IMG/VR virus record: IMGVR_UViG_3300028802_000029
Span: 1-44,821 of that record
Direction: 5' to 3' (one strand)
Origin: a virus
DNA: 44,821 nucleotides
How positions within the stretch are numbered: the stretch's first letter is position 1; every line of letters starts with the position of its first letter. Of this stretch, positions 38,643 through 44,566 are shown piece by piece. Position numbers and translations under genes: made by a program. The notes under the pieces are model-generated. The model worked only from the letters and a program-made list of their open reading frames with translations. It was not told the DNA's origin and did not search any database.

Positions 38643-39020
38643 CAGGCCAGGGTCCGCGTCAGAGGGACCGTCGCCCAGGTCCTCACAATTCCATTCACGG
38701 ACTACGCGCGCCGTGGTGGCCACGCTGGCGTGTTTCAGCGCGCGCCGCGCCGTCTCCACCGTGTAAGCAGCCGGCGCCGGCTGCCAGCTTGCCGCGCGCT
38801 CGAACGAGCCCACGGGAAAGGACACATCGCGCACGTAATCGCCGCCCGCCTTGATGCAGGTTTCGAGGTGCGCCACGTCTTGAGCGGCGCAGGTGAACCG
38901 GCACCCGCCGCAACGCACGAGCACCTGGCAGAGGCGATCTATCGCCACGAGCTTTAGGAGTTCTTTGTCAGTGATGAAGCCGTAGGGCTGTGATTTGATG
39001 AATGTTTGCAGTGTGTTCAT
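38640..39020 (-). CDS. Early hypothetical protein with cysteine cluster
   Basis: 126 residues from MNTLQTFIKSQPYGFITDKE. CGGCRFTC near residue 33 and a later Cys (ETCIKAGG) may bind metal. The rest includes VETARRALKHASVATTARVV, a helical segment. It follows a conserved C/A-rich leader without a Shine-Dalgarno sequence. Probably an early regulator; no family recognised. Confidence 0.6.
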   Translation of the reverse strand: MNTLQTFIKSQPYGFITDKELLKLVAIDRLCQVLVRCGGCRFTCAAQDVAHLETCIKAGGDYVRDVSFPVGSFERAASWQPAPAAYTVETARRALKHASVATTARVVREWNCEDLGDGPSDADPGL

Positions 39021-39042
39021 TTGGTTTTGTTGGTTGAGTTTA
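39021..39042 (-). promoter_or_regulatory. Early leader repeat, copy 2
   Basis: Coding strand TAAACTCAACCAACAAAACC then AAATG; the TAA is the stop of the upstream gene. Confidence 0.65.
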
Positions 39043-39318
39043 CAGTGGGGGGTTTTCGTGATCGGTGTTGCCTGGCTGCTCATCCGCGCGCGCCTGGATT
39101 TTGTCATCCTCGCGCCGGCAGTCACGGCAAAGTCCATCGCCGCAGTTGTCCAGGAGTTCAGTGCAACCACAGCCTGGGCACCGTCCGGTCACCGTGAACG
39201 CCGCGAGGTCCTTGATGTTACTGGCCACAAGCGCGCGCTGCGCAGAAGCCGCGGCGCGTGCCGCTGGAGTGTCGAATAGTGCACCAGGAAAAAGGTCCTG
39301 CGTTGTTGGTTTCTTCAT
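39040..39318 (-). CDS. Early zinc-finger protein
   Basis: 92 residues from MKKPTTQDLFPGALFDTPAA. CPGCGC and CRDC spaced by about 19 residues form a zinc-ribbon, preceded by a helix (ARAAASAQRALVASNIKDLA). Ends acidic (DDKIQARADEQPGNTDHENP). Preceded by the repeated leader. Role unknown; DNA-metabolism or host-takeover roles are typical for early phage zinc proteins. Confidence 0.65.
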   Translation of the reverse strand: MKKPTTQDLFPGALFDTPAARAAASAQRALVASNIKDLAAFTVTGRCPGCGCTELLDNCGDGLCRDCRREDDKIQARADEQPGNTDHENPPL

Positions 39319-39342
39319 TGGTTTTATTGGTTGAGGTTTAGA
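39319..39342 (-). promoter_or_regulatory. Early leader repeat, copy 3
   Basis: Coding strand TAAACCTCAACCAATAAAACCA before ATG. Here the leader also encodes the last residues (LNLNQ) and stop of the upstream gene. Confidence 0.65.
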
Positions 39343-39572
39343 GCTCTTTTCTCCTGGGCGAGCAGGGCGGCATGCAGCCACACCCCACGCCGTACCAGTG
39401 CATCATGCGCGGCGATATAGTTACACTCCTTCACACTCTGTGCGGCCCACGCGGTTTCTCGTGCAGCGTGCTCTAGGTAGCAGTGCGCCCAGTGCTCCGA
39501 ACCACGCGCTGCACGCAACGGCTCCACCGTTGACGTTCCGCGCTTATCTTGCTTTCGATGTTTTGTCTTCAT
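39324..39572 (-). CDS. Early hypothetical protein
   Basis: 82 residues from MKTKHRKQDKRGTSTVE. Basic N-terminus, then helical Ala-rich part (HAARETAWAAQSVKECNYIA, ALVRRGVWLHAALLAQEKRA) ending LNLNQ, which is contributed by the next leader. No motif. Part of the early leftward run. Confidence 0.6.
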   Translation of the reverse strand: MKTKHRKQDKRGTSTVEPLRAARGSEHWAHCYLEHAARETAWAAQSVKECNYIAAHDALVRRGVWLHAALLAQEKRALNLNQ

Positions 39573-39594
39573 TTGGTTTTGTTGGTTGAGGTTA
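39573..39594 (-). promoter_or_regulatory. Early leader repeat, copy 4
   Basis: Coding strand TTAACCTCAACCAACAAAAC then CAAATG; the TAA within TTTAACC ends the upstream gene. Confidence 0.65.
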
Positions 39595-39879
39595 AACGAT
39601 CATCGCGCCGGCTTTGGCCGCAGCGGCGTAAATCTCCGTGCAGACTTCGCGCACAATCGGGCGCATCATTTCGTTGAGTTCTTCATCCGTCAGCTTGACG
39701 GCCGGCGCCGCCAGCGCCGTCAGTTTCGCCCTCAGTTGCGACTCGAAACAATCAATCGCCCACTTCGGGATCATACCCACGGAGACGATGGCCGCCTCGC
39801 CCCGTGCGCAGATTATCTTGTAAAGCCCAGCACCGAGTGCCGCGCTATCCACCGTCAGACCTTCGATTTTGCTTTTCAT
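39592..39879 (-). CDS. First leftward early gene, hypothetical
   Basis: 95 residues from MKSKIEGLTVDSAALGAG. Predicted alpha/beta with GEAAIVSVGMIPKWAI, then helical LTDEELNEMMRPIVREVCTE and IYAAAAKAGAMIV. It is the first gene after the control region on the leftward strand and follows a leader copy. No family recognised. Confidence 0.6.
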   Translation of the reverse strand: MKSKIEGLTVDSAALGAGLYKIICARGEAAIVSVGMIPKWAIDCFESQLRAKLTALAAPAVKLTDEELNEMMRPIVREVCTEIYAAAAKAGAMIV

Positions 39880-39898
39880 TTTGTACCTTGGTTGAGGT
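39880..39898 (-). promoter_or_regulatory. Early leader repeat, copy 5
   Basis: Coding strand ACCTCAACCAAGGTACAAA then ATG. It is the most diverged copy and precedes the first leftward gene. Confidence 0.55.
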
Positions 39899-39967
39899 TT
39901 CGTTTTGCTGTTTACCAGCTACGAGTCAGGCTACGAGATGGCCCTGGATTTTGCAACACAATTCTCC

Positions 39968-39987
39968 ACAATCTGCAACAATCTGCA
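39968..39987. repeat. Tandem 10-bp repeat
   Basis: ACAATCTGCA occurs twice in tandem. Thirteen bases of it (CAATCTGCAACAA) recur exactly at 37201-37213 beside the recombinase terminator. Confidence 0.8.
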
Positions 39988-40032
39988 CAGCTAAAGCGGC
40001 ATGTGTTATGCGTTAAGTTGCTCCAACAATAG

Positions 40033-40045
40033 GCACTTACAGTGC
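40033..40045. promoter_or_regulatory. Small palindrome in control region
   Basis: GCACT-TAC-AGTGC, a perfect 5-bp inverted repeat with 3-bp spacer, candidate operator half-sites. Confidence 0.5.
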
Positions 40046-40076
40046 AAACACCTTGCCAGCAAAATACTTGTAGAAA

Positions 40077-40093
40077 TTGCTGTTTCTCAGCAA
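40077..40093. promoter_or_regulatory. Inverted repeat in control region
   Basis: TTGCTG-TTTCT-CAGCAA, perfect 6-bp arms; a dimer binding site is plausible. Confidence 0.5.
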
Positions 40094-40225
40094 ATGCCAC
40101 AAAAACACTGATGAATTATCAATTTTGACCTCTGAAACAGACCCGCAACACCAACGACTTACAACGTGCGGACAAACCAACTACGTCCTAGACTACGTGC
40201 CTGGAGCCATGGCGCGGCCGCGCGA

Positions 40226-40258
40226 TCCTCGCGGTATCCTCGCGGTATCCTCGCGGTA
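40226..40258. repeat. Three tandem 11-bp repeats
   Basis: TCCTCGCGGTA repeated three times without gaps, followed by a partial fourth (TCC). The 11-bp period places all copies on one face of the DNA. Confidence 0.9.
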
Positions 40259-40362
40259 TCCGCGCGCCGTCCATCCGGCCAGGACGACCCGGACGGATGG
40301 CGGCGCCATGAGCCCGAGGGTCAAAAAGAGGGGCAAAAGGGTCATCCTGCCGTTGTCAGTTT

Positions 40363-40437
40363 CCTTAACACTTTTGGACTCAAAAATGCCGCTGTGCATA
40401 GAGTCCGGCCGGTTCCCCTTAACAAGTCTCCGACTCA
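40363..40437. repeat. Paired composite direct repeats
   Basis: CCTTAACA-N6-GACTCA (40363-40382) and CCTTAACA-N7-GACTCA (40417-40437) recur 54 bp apart, upstream of the rightward promoter. Confidence 0.7.
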
Positions 40438-40457
40438 GGGGGACACCGCGCAGTGTG

Positions 40458-40480
40458 CGTGTGTCGCTGGTTGACACACG
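40458..40480. promoter_or_regulatory. Operator overlapping rightward promoter
   Basis: CGTGTGTC and GACACACG form a perfect 8-bp inverted repeat with a 7-bp spacer. The right arm overlaps the -35 element at 40471-40476, so a bound dimer would block transcription. Confidence 0.7.
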
Positions 40481-40498
40481 TTGACGGCGGCGTATTGT
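40471..40498 (+). promoter_or_regulatory. Rightward promoter
   Basis: TTGACA (40471-40476), 16-bp spacer, TATTGT (40493-40498). Expected start about 40505, only about six bases before ATG 40511, so the message would be nearly leaderless. Confidence 0.65.
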
Positions 40499-40510
40499 GT
40501 GCGCACTCCT

Positions 40511-40729
40511 ATGAAAAAGTTTCTCTGGATCTTCATGGCCGGCGTGGCCTTCGGCTCCCTGGTCAGTTCCCTGGTCGCGCTGCGTATCCTGCCGCGTTAC
40601 CAGTTCACGAGTGCGCAGTGCTCGGACGCGAGCGGGACCGTGACGGTGCTTTATCGCACGGACCTCTGGACCGGCGCCACCACGCGCACCTTCGGCGCGA
40701 GCACCTGGCACCCGGTGCGCGAACGCTAA
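40511..40729 (+). CDS. Small membrane protein, first rightward gene
   Basis: 72 residues. MKKFLWIFMAGVAFGSLVSS plus LVALRIL is a signal/anchor helix; the remaining 45 residues (YQFTSAQCSDASGTVTVLYR) are polar and would lie outside the cytoplasm. First gene after the rightward promoter. Such proteins often exclude superinfecting phages or act at the envelope; no direct evidence. Confidence 0.65.
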   Translation: MKKFLWIFMAGVAFGSLVSSLVALRILPRYQFTSAQCSDASGTVTVLYRTDLWTGATTRTFGASTWHPVRER

Positions 40730-40758
40730 AGCCCCGGCACGCATCCGCCGCCCACCTT

Positions 40759-40881
40759 ATGACACCCGGCGAAGAGGACGAAGTGCGGGATGGCTGCGGG
40801 CTCCTGGTCCTGGTCATCGCGGCCGTGCTTGTGGGCACGGTGTTGGGGGTCATCCTGTATCAATTCATTAAAACCCCGTGA
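40759..40881 (+). CDS. 40-residue single-span membrane peptide
   Basis: MTPGEEDEVRDGCG followed by a hydrophobic helix (LLVLVIAAVLVGTVLGVILY) and QFIKTP. Acidic N-terminus and single span. Start is not coupled to the upstream gene (29-base gap). Possible small holin or envelope modulator. Confidence 0.55.
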   Translation: MTPGEEDEVRDGCGLLVLVIAAVLVGTVLGVILYQFIKTP

Positions 40882-40902
40882 GACCCGGCACGTATCCGCC
40901 CC

Positions 40903-40932
40903 TTGACAACACACTGTGCCACAGTGTAACAA
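40903..40932 (+). promoter_or_regulatory. Promoter for RHH regulator 2
   Basis: TTGACA at 40903-40908, 18-bp spacer, TAACAA at 40927-40932. Predicted transcript start lies at or within two bases of ATG 40941, suggesting a leaderless message, although AAGGGGT immediately before the ATG could serve as ribosome site in longer transcripts. Confidence 0.65.
40911..40927. promoter_or_regulatory. Perfect 17-bp palindromic operator
   Basis: ACACTGTG-C-CACAGTGT, exactly between the -35 and -10 elements. It is the expected site for a dimeric repressor; the adjacent RHH protein is the obvious candidate. Confidence 0.8.
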
Positions 40933-40940
40933 TAAGGGGT

Positions 40941-41219
40941 ATGGCACAAACAAAAGGGCGCACCGTTAAGAGTACGCAGGCACAGGCTTCGCGCCCTGGC
41001 AGCATCACGTTCTCGATCTCGTGCCAGATCCAGGATAAGGACCGTATGGACAGCCGCGCGCGGGCTTTGGGCATGGATCGCTCCGCGTATCTCGTGGCAC
41101 TCGCGCGCCAGGACATGGTGCGGGACGGCGAATTTGTCATGGTGCCCGAGAAAGATCTAAGGCAGGCGGAAAAGGTTTTGGCAGGTGACGAAGCGGCGCC
41201 AGTGGAAGCGGGCGCCTGA
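40941..41219 (+). CDS. Ribbon-helix-helix regulator 2
   Basis: 92 residues from ATG 40941; the frame is open further upstream but the promoter lies there. SITFSISC is the beta strand, then QIQDKDRMDSRARALGMDRS and AYLVALARQDMVR form the two helices of a ribbon-helix-helix domain, like MetJ/Arc-type repressors. The C-terminus is helical and Ala/Glu-rich. Its promoter holds a perfect palindrome, implying autoregulation. Related to the protein at 36951. Confidence 0.75.
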   Translation: MAQTKGRTVKSTQAQASRPGSITFSISCQIQDKDRMDSRARALGMDRSAYLVALARQDMVRDGEFVMVPEKDLRQAEKVLAGDEAAPVEAGA

Positions 41220-41230
41220 GAGGCGGTTTT

Positions 41231-41316
41231 GCCGGCCGGTAATTCAGTGAAGCTCTGCGGCGGGCGTTCACTGGGTTGAGAGAGCACCACCTTGGTTGAG
41301 AGTGCCACCGGCCGGC
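41231..41316. other. Nested inverted repeats with tandem motif
   Basis: Outer arms GCCGGCCGG (41231-41239) and CCGGCCGGC (41308-41316) are perfectly complementary; inner arms CAGTGAA (41245) and TTCACTG (41267) also pair. Between them GGTTGAGAG-x-GC-ACCAC recurs twice (41274 and 41294). It may be a regulatory RNA structure or terminator between the regulator and the next gene. Confidence 0.65.
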
Positions 41317-41338
41317 TCCAATTTACGAAAAAAGCTAT

Positions 41339-41743
41339 ATGCTCACACTACCACCGGACCCGGCAGACCCCAGGTTACTGCTGGCCATGGCGCAGATTAA
41401 AACCGTCCTGCGCGAGCACGACATTGCCGGCATCGTCCTGCTCCAATCCGAGACGCACGGCGAATGGTGTTATCGGATCAACCCGAGTTGGAGCGCGGCG
41501 CGCGTCCTGAAGGACGTACAGGGGCACGAGCGCATCCATTTCGATGCGACCACCAAACAGAAGCGGTTGCTGGACCTCACCACGGGCATGGTTATCACCT
41601 TCCGCGATTCGGCAGACCGCATCTCCGCGCACATGGAGCTCATGCTGGTGGAGCTGGCCAAGCACCTGGAGATACAGCACGTGAGCCGAGACACCTGCGG
41701 CATGCCAGCGCCTTCACCTTCACCCAGCGCAGCGGCCACGTGA
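41339..41743 (+). CDS. Hypothetical protein
   Basis: 134 residues. Mixed alpha/beta: IVLLQSETHGEWCYRINPSW, then ITFRDSADRISAHMELMLVE and a Pro/Ser tail. Preceded by ACGAAAAAAGCTAT with no Shine-Dalgarno sequence. No family recognised. Confidence 0.6.
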   Translation: MLTLPPDPADPRLLLAMAQIKTVLREHDIAGIVLLQSETHGEWCYRINPSWSAARVLKDVQGHERIHFDATTKQKRLLDLTTGMVITFRDSADRISAHMELMLVELAKHLEIQHVSRDTCGMPAPSPSPSAAAT

Positions 41744-42099
41744 AACTTCTGTTCAATGATCCCGAGGAGTTCCTCGTGGAAGTGGAGGCCAGGCCGCCAA
41801 ACCTGGAGCCCATCGTGCGGGTGACCATACAGCACACCACCAGCACGGTGAGCCCAAACATCCGGCATGTATCCGTGCACGCCACCTACCTGCGCAAGAT
41901 CGGCGCGCCCAGGCTGCTACTTGTGGAATTGACCCGGTATTGTGGCGAGTATTGGGGTCCCCATTTCCCGGCCGACAGTTTGAACACAGCAAACGCCCTG
42001 GTGAATCACATCACCGGCCGGCTCAAGGCACTGAGCTTATCCCCCTGCCCGGGCTCCTATCAGGACCTGGAGCCCCAGCCCGATCCACCCCGCGAATGA
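41740..42099 (+). CDS. Hypothetical protein
   Basis: 119 residues from GTG, overlapping the preceding TGA (GTGA). KLLFNDPEEFLVEVEARPPN and VRVTIQHTTSTVSPNIRHVS suggest a beta-rich domain followed by helix (LNTANALVNHITGRLKAL). Function unknown. Confidence 0.6.
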   Translation: MKLLFNDPEEFLVEVEARPPNLEPIVRVTIQHTTSTVSPNIRHVSVHATYLRKIGAPRLLLVELTRYCGEYWGPHFPADSLNTANALVNHITGRLKALSLSPCPGSYQDLEPQPDPPRE

Positions 42100-42314
42100 A
42101 TGCCACCACACCCACACCCACACCCATCGTCAAGCGGCCGTCACTACTGAACCGCACGCACGTGCGCCGCTTCGCCCTGGAGGTGAGCGTGACCACCGGC
42201 CGGCCGTTTAACCGTGTGTCCGGCGAATTCTTGGATGACCTGGAGGAATCACTCCGTATCATGATCGCCACGCGCGTGCACCGGGCGCGCTCGCGCGTGA
42301 CACTCAAGCCGTGA
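42096..42314 (+). CDS. Small basic helical protein
   Basis: 72 residues. After a Thr/Pro leader, LLNRTHVRRFALEVSVTTGR and GEFLDDLEESLRIMIATRV form helices with basic ends, similar in plan to small histone-fold-like phage proteins. DNA binding is possible but not proven. ATGA overlap with the upstream gene. Confidence 0.6.
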   Translation: MNATTPTPTPIVKRPSLLNRTHVRRFALEVSVTTGRPFNRVSGEFLDDLEESLRIMIATRVHRARSRVTLKP

Positions 42315-42583
42315 AGACAATTCCCGTGACGGTGCACATTTCCGAGGTCGAGCAGCGGTTGCTCACCGCGCTCACGGATGCGCACGGCTGCGACTCCGTG
42401 GAGGACGTGATCCTGAAGCTGATAGACCACGCGCAACAAGGCGTTTATCGGCCAGGTGCCTGGGAACGCATGTGGCTCATCCAAGCCTTTGGAGATGACT
42501 TTGTGGACAAGCTCCAGCCAGGCGATCCTTACGGCCGGTCAGGCGGCGAGAGTATCTTTCAGAAACCAAAAACCAACCCATGA
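42311..42583 (+). CDS. Hypothetical protein
   Basis: 90 residues from GTG. VTVHISEVEQRLLTALTDAH, then VILKLIDHAQQGVYRPGAW resembles a ribbon-helix-helix-like start, but the second half (MWLIQAFGDDFVDKLQPGDP) is unlike known regulators. GTGA overlap with the upstream gene. Confidence 0.55.
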   Translation: MKTIPVTVHISEVEQRLLTALTDAHGCDSVEDVILKLIDHAQQGVYRPGAWERMWLIQAFGDDFVDKLQPGDPYGRSGGESIFQKPKTNP

Positions 42584-42840
42584 TAATAGCACGCTCCACC
42601 ACCGGCGCCGGCGATCACTTCATCCTGCTCGGCTTATCACGCGCAAACATTGAACGGCTCCAGAAGTTCGAGCCCATTGAGATCACCACCGCCACGCACG
42701 GTTCCGGTGTGCCGGCTGGCTGGGTGATCGCGATTATGTTTGGTGAGACTGAGCTGGACATGAAACGCCAGCTCGAAGCGGCCAAGCTGTTCGACAAGGA
42801 CACAATGATGACCATTGACCCACGGCTGGAGCAACAATGA
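42580..42840 (+). CDS. Hypothetical protein
   Basis: 86 residues. MIIARSTTGAGDHFILLGLS, RANIERLQKFEPIEI and PAGWVIAIMFGETELDMKRQ indicate a small alpha/beta fold. No motif recognised. Coupled to neighbours by ATGA overlaps. Confidence 0.6.
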   Translation: MIIARSTTGAGDHFILLGLSRANIERLQKFEPIEITTATHGSGVPAGWVIAIMFGETELDMKRQLEAAKLFDKDTMMTIDPRLEQQ

Positions 42841-43079
42841 GCACGCCTTCCAACCCGGCACAAAACCCCCACCGCAATAATTTCAAACGCCAGATTGCCC
42901 CTGGCATTTGGGAGGACACAGCCGGGGGCATCCATTACAACGTGCCTGAGCTCCTGGCGCTGTTTGATCTGCCGGACACACCGGAGGACCGCGCGCGCGC
43001 CATGGCGAGCATCAAGGACACACTCAGTAAACAGGTGCCGTGGACCAAGATCATCGAGCGGCACAGCCCGGAGGATTGA
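42837..43079 (+). CDS. Hypothetical protein
   Basis: 80 residues. APGIWEDTAGGIHYNVPELL followed by ALFDLPDTPEDRARA recalls a recurrent small phage protein with a WxDxxGxxHxxxPELL phrase. No known function. Confidence 0.6.
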   Translation: MSTPSNPAQNPHRNNFKRQIAPGIWEDTAGGIHYNVPELLALFDLPDTPEDRARAMASIKDTLSKQVPWTKIIERHSPED

Positions 43080-43082
43080 ATT

Positions 43083-43376
43083 ATGGCCCGCGTGCACCTC
43101 ATCCAACACCTGTGCCCCGCGCGGCACTGCATCATGGCGGTGGCTTACCAGCCGGACGAGCACACACACGAGCAAGCCCTGGAGCGGTTACGCGGCATGG
43201 AGGCCAGTCTCAAGGTAAACCCCTGGTGCGGCATCTGCGGGTCCACAGAGCTGCGTTTCGAGGATAGTGAGACGATTTACACCACCCTGGCGGAGGCCAC
43301 ACCCGCGCTGGCCCAGGCGCAGCTCGCAAACCTGGAGGCCATGCGTTACTTCGCGGATCGGCCCAAGACCAACTAA
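43083..43376 (+). CDS. Small metal-binding-type protein
   Basis: 97 residues. LCPARHCIMAVAYQP and WCGICGSTELRFEDSE hold four cysteines in two clusters, suggesting zinc binding, with the spacer a helix (EQALERLRGMEASLK). Start near the previous stop. Role unknown. Confidence 0.6.
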   Translation: MARVHLIQHLCPARHCIMAVAYQPDEHTHEQALERLRGMEASLKVNPWCGICGSTELRFEDSETIYTTLAEATPALAQAQLANLEAMRYFADRPKTN

Positions 43377-43381
43377 CACCC

Positions 43382-43552
43382 ATGCGCCTGATCGCAGCCC
43401 TTATCGCAGGTTTTGCCTGCGGCTATTTCTTCGGCCTATGGTCAGGGGCTTGGTTGGCCAAACGCTGGCTCGCAGAGCAGCTCCGCTTAGCCAAAGAGGC
43501 CGCACTTTCCCCCCACCCAACAACACAACCCACAAAACAAACAACCAAATGA
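43382..43552 (+). CDS. 56-residue membrane peptide
   Basis: MRLIAALIAGFACGYFFGLW then SGAWLAKRWLAEQLRLAKEA and a Thr/Gln/Pro tail: one membrane span, a basic juxtamembrane helix and a polar C-terminus. The tail codons form the C/A-rich leader of the next gene and the TGA overlaps its ATG. Holin or envelope modulator possible. Confidence 0.6.
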   Translation: MRLIAALIAGFACGYFFGLWSGAWLAKRWLAEQLRLAKEAALSPHPTTQPTKQTTK

Positions 43553-43995
43553 AGACATCGCCCGCCGCAACCAAACCCAAAGAAATGCAGTGGACAGCTT
43601 ATTGGCGTTCCCACGCGGATCTACTGCATGAGATACAGAAAGAATACCCCAGCGCACGCGGCCACAGCGCCGGCTTCGAGCGCGCGTTTCGCGAGCGTCC
43701 TGAGTGGAAGGCGCTCCTGCTACCAGGCGGCGGTAAGGCCGGCTCACTCATCACCTGGGCGCGCAACAGGTTTTTCACCAGGCCCACGGCTCAGAAGACG
43801 CGCAAGCCTTACACACGCCGCGCGCCGGCCGGCGCCCAGGTGAACGGCGCTGCGGCCACCCCGGAGATCCTCACCTGCCCGTGTTGCCACGCTGAGTTTG
43901 TCATCCTGCGCCGTGGCCAAAGCGCGGCCGCGCGCAACACACTGGAGAGCGCCCTGGCAGCCGCCAACCGCATCAACCAATTTGCCGGCCTATGA
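43549..43995 (+). CDS. Zinc-motif DNA-associated protein
   Basis: 148 residues. WTAYWRSHADLLHEIQKEYP is helical, then HSAGFERAFRERPEWKALLL and PGGGKAGSLITWARNRFF. CPCCHAEF near residue 110 is a zinc knuckle with ILRRGQSAAARNTLESALAA after it. A basic Arg/Lys linker (RKPYTRRAPAG) divides the two parts. Probably nucleic-acid-binding. Confidence 0.6.
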   Translation: MKTSPAATKPKEMQWTAYWRSHADLLHEIQKEYPSARGHSAGFERAFRERPEWKALLLPGGGKAGSLITWARNRFFTRPTAQKTRKPYTRRAPAGAQVNGAAATPEILTCPCCHAEFVILRRGQSAAARNTLESALAAANRINQFAGL

Positions 43996-44309
43996 ACCGC
44001 GCGTATCGCATTCTCTCACGGCCACGTTCCAAGCTCTGGACGGTGGATGATTTCGAGGCCGTCATCCTGGCGGAGGTCGGCTTCAGCGTGGCCACCATAG
44101 CCGCCAAGAAACGGCTGAGCAAAGCCCAGGTCACTTACCGGATGAAACTGGCCGGCGTGAAGCTGCGCGATTATCGGGATGGCAAGTCACGCGTGGCCAT
44201 CATGGTGCTATCCGCCTCGCGCAAGTACGCCACAGACCAGTTTGTGCACCAGGTGGAGGACCACACCAAAAAGCATTTGCAACAACTCGGTTGGACCAAT
44301 GGCAAATGA
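43992..44309 (+). CDS. HTH-like hypothetical protein
   Basis: 105 residues. WTVDDFEAVILAEVGFSVAT, IAAKKRLSKAQVTYRMKLAG reads as a Myb/MerR-like helix-turn-helix (turn around LSKAQVTYRM), followed by VKLRDYRDGKSR. C-terminus helical. Predicted DNA-binding. Confidence 0.6.
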   Translation: MNRAYRILSRPRSKLWTVDDFEAVILAEVGFSVATIAAKKRLSKAQVTYRMKLAGVKLRDYRDGKSRVAIMVLSASRKYATDQFVHQVEDHTKKHLQQLGWTNGK

Positions 44310-44562
44310 AACACAACCCACCTGGTCCGTGCAGGTGATCTATTTCTTTGCCTCTGGCGAGTTCTACGGCCGCACGGTATTCCGTGGCACGGAAGCGGAG
44401 TGTGACGCGCACGGCGCGGCGCTCCTGGCGGAGTGCACAGGAGCGCACATGGTGAATTACCCCAAGTTCACCGAGGCACCGCTTACCCATTGGGAGATCA
44501 ACGTGCATCACTCACTCAAACCACACAGCATTTGGAAAGTGGCCCCAGTAGGCCGAGGCTGA
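44299..44562 (+). CDS. Hypothetical protein
   Basis: 87 residues. Beta-rich: TWSVQVIYFFASGEFYGRTV, then FRGTEAECDAHGAALLAECT and HMVNYPKFTEAPLTHWEINV. Start codon lies within the end of the upstream gene (11-base overlap). No family recognised. Confidence 0.6.
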   Translation: MANETQPTWSVQVIYFFASGEFYGRTVFRGTEAECDAHGAALLAECTGAHMVNYPKFTEAPLTHWEINVHHSLKPHSIWKVAPVGRG

Positions 44563-44566
44563 ATCT

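Larger units (their letters stand above)
39899..40510. promoter_or_regulatory. Divergent control region
   Basis: About 610 bases without a convincing gene, between the two divergent units. It contains GCTACGAG twice 12 bp apart (39918, 39930), CTACGT twice 12 bp apart (40181, 40193), several inverted repeats and three tandem arrays listed separately. It is likely the switch between lysogenic and lytic programmes and may include binding sites for the RHH regulators. No leftward promoter could be placed confidently. Confidence 0.7.

Noticed and set aside
40309-40484. 58-codon rightward frame in the control region
   Set aside because: It runs through the operator and -35 of the rightward promoter and lacks a ribosome site; composition is not protein-like.
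40193-40744. 183-codon leftward frame across the control region
   Set aside because: It crosses the rightward promoter and the membrane-protein gene and is encoded partly by tandem repeats.
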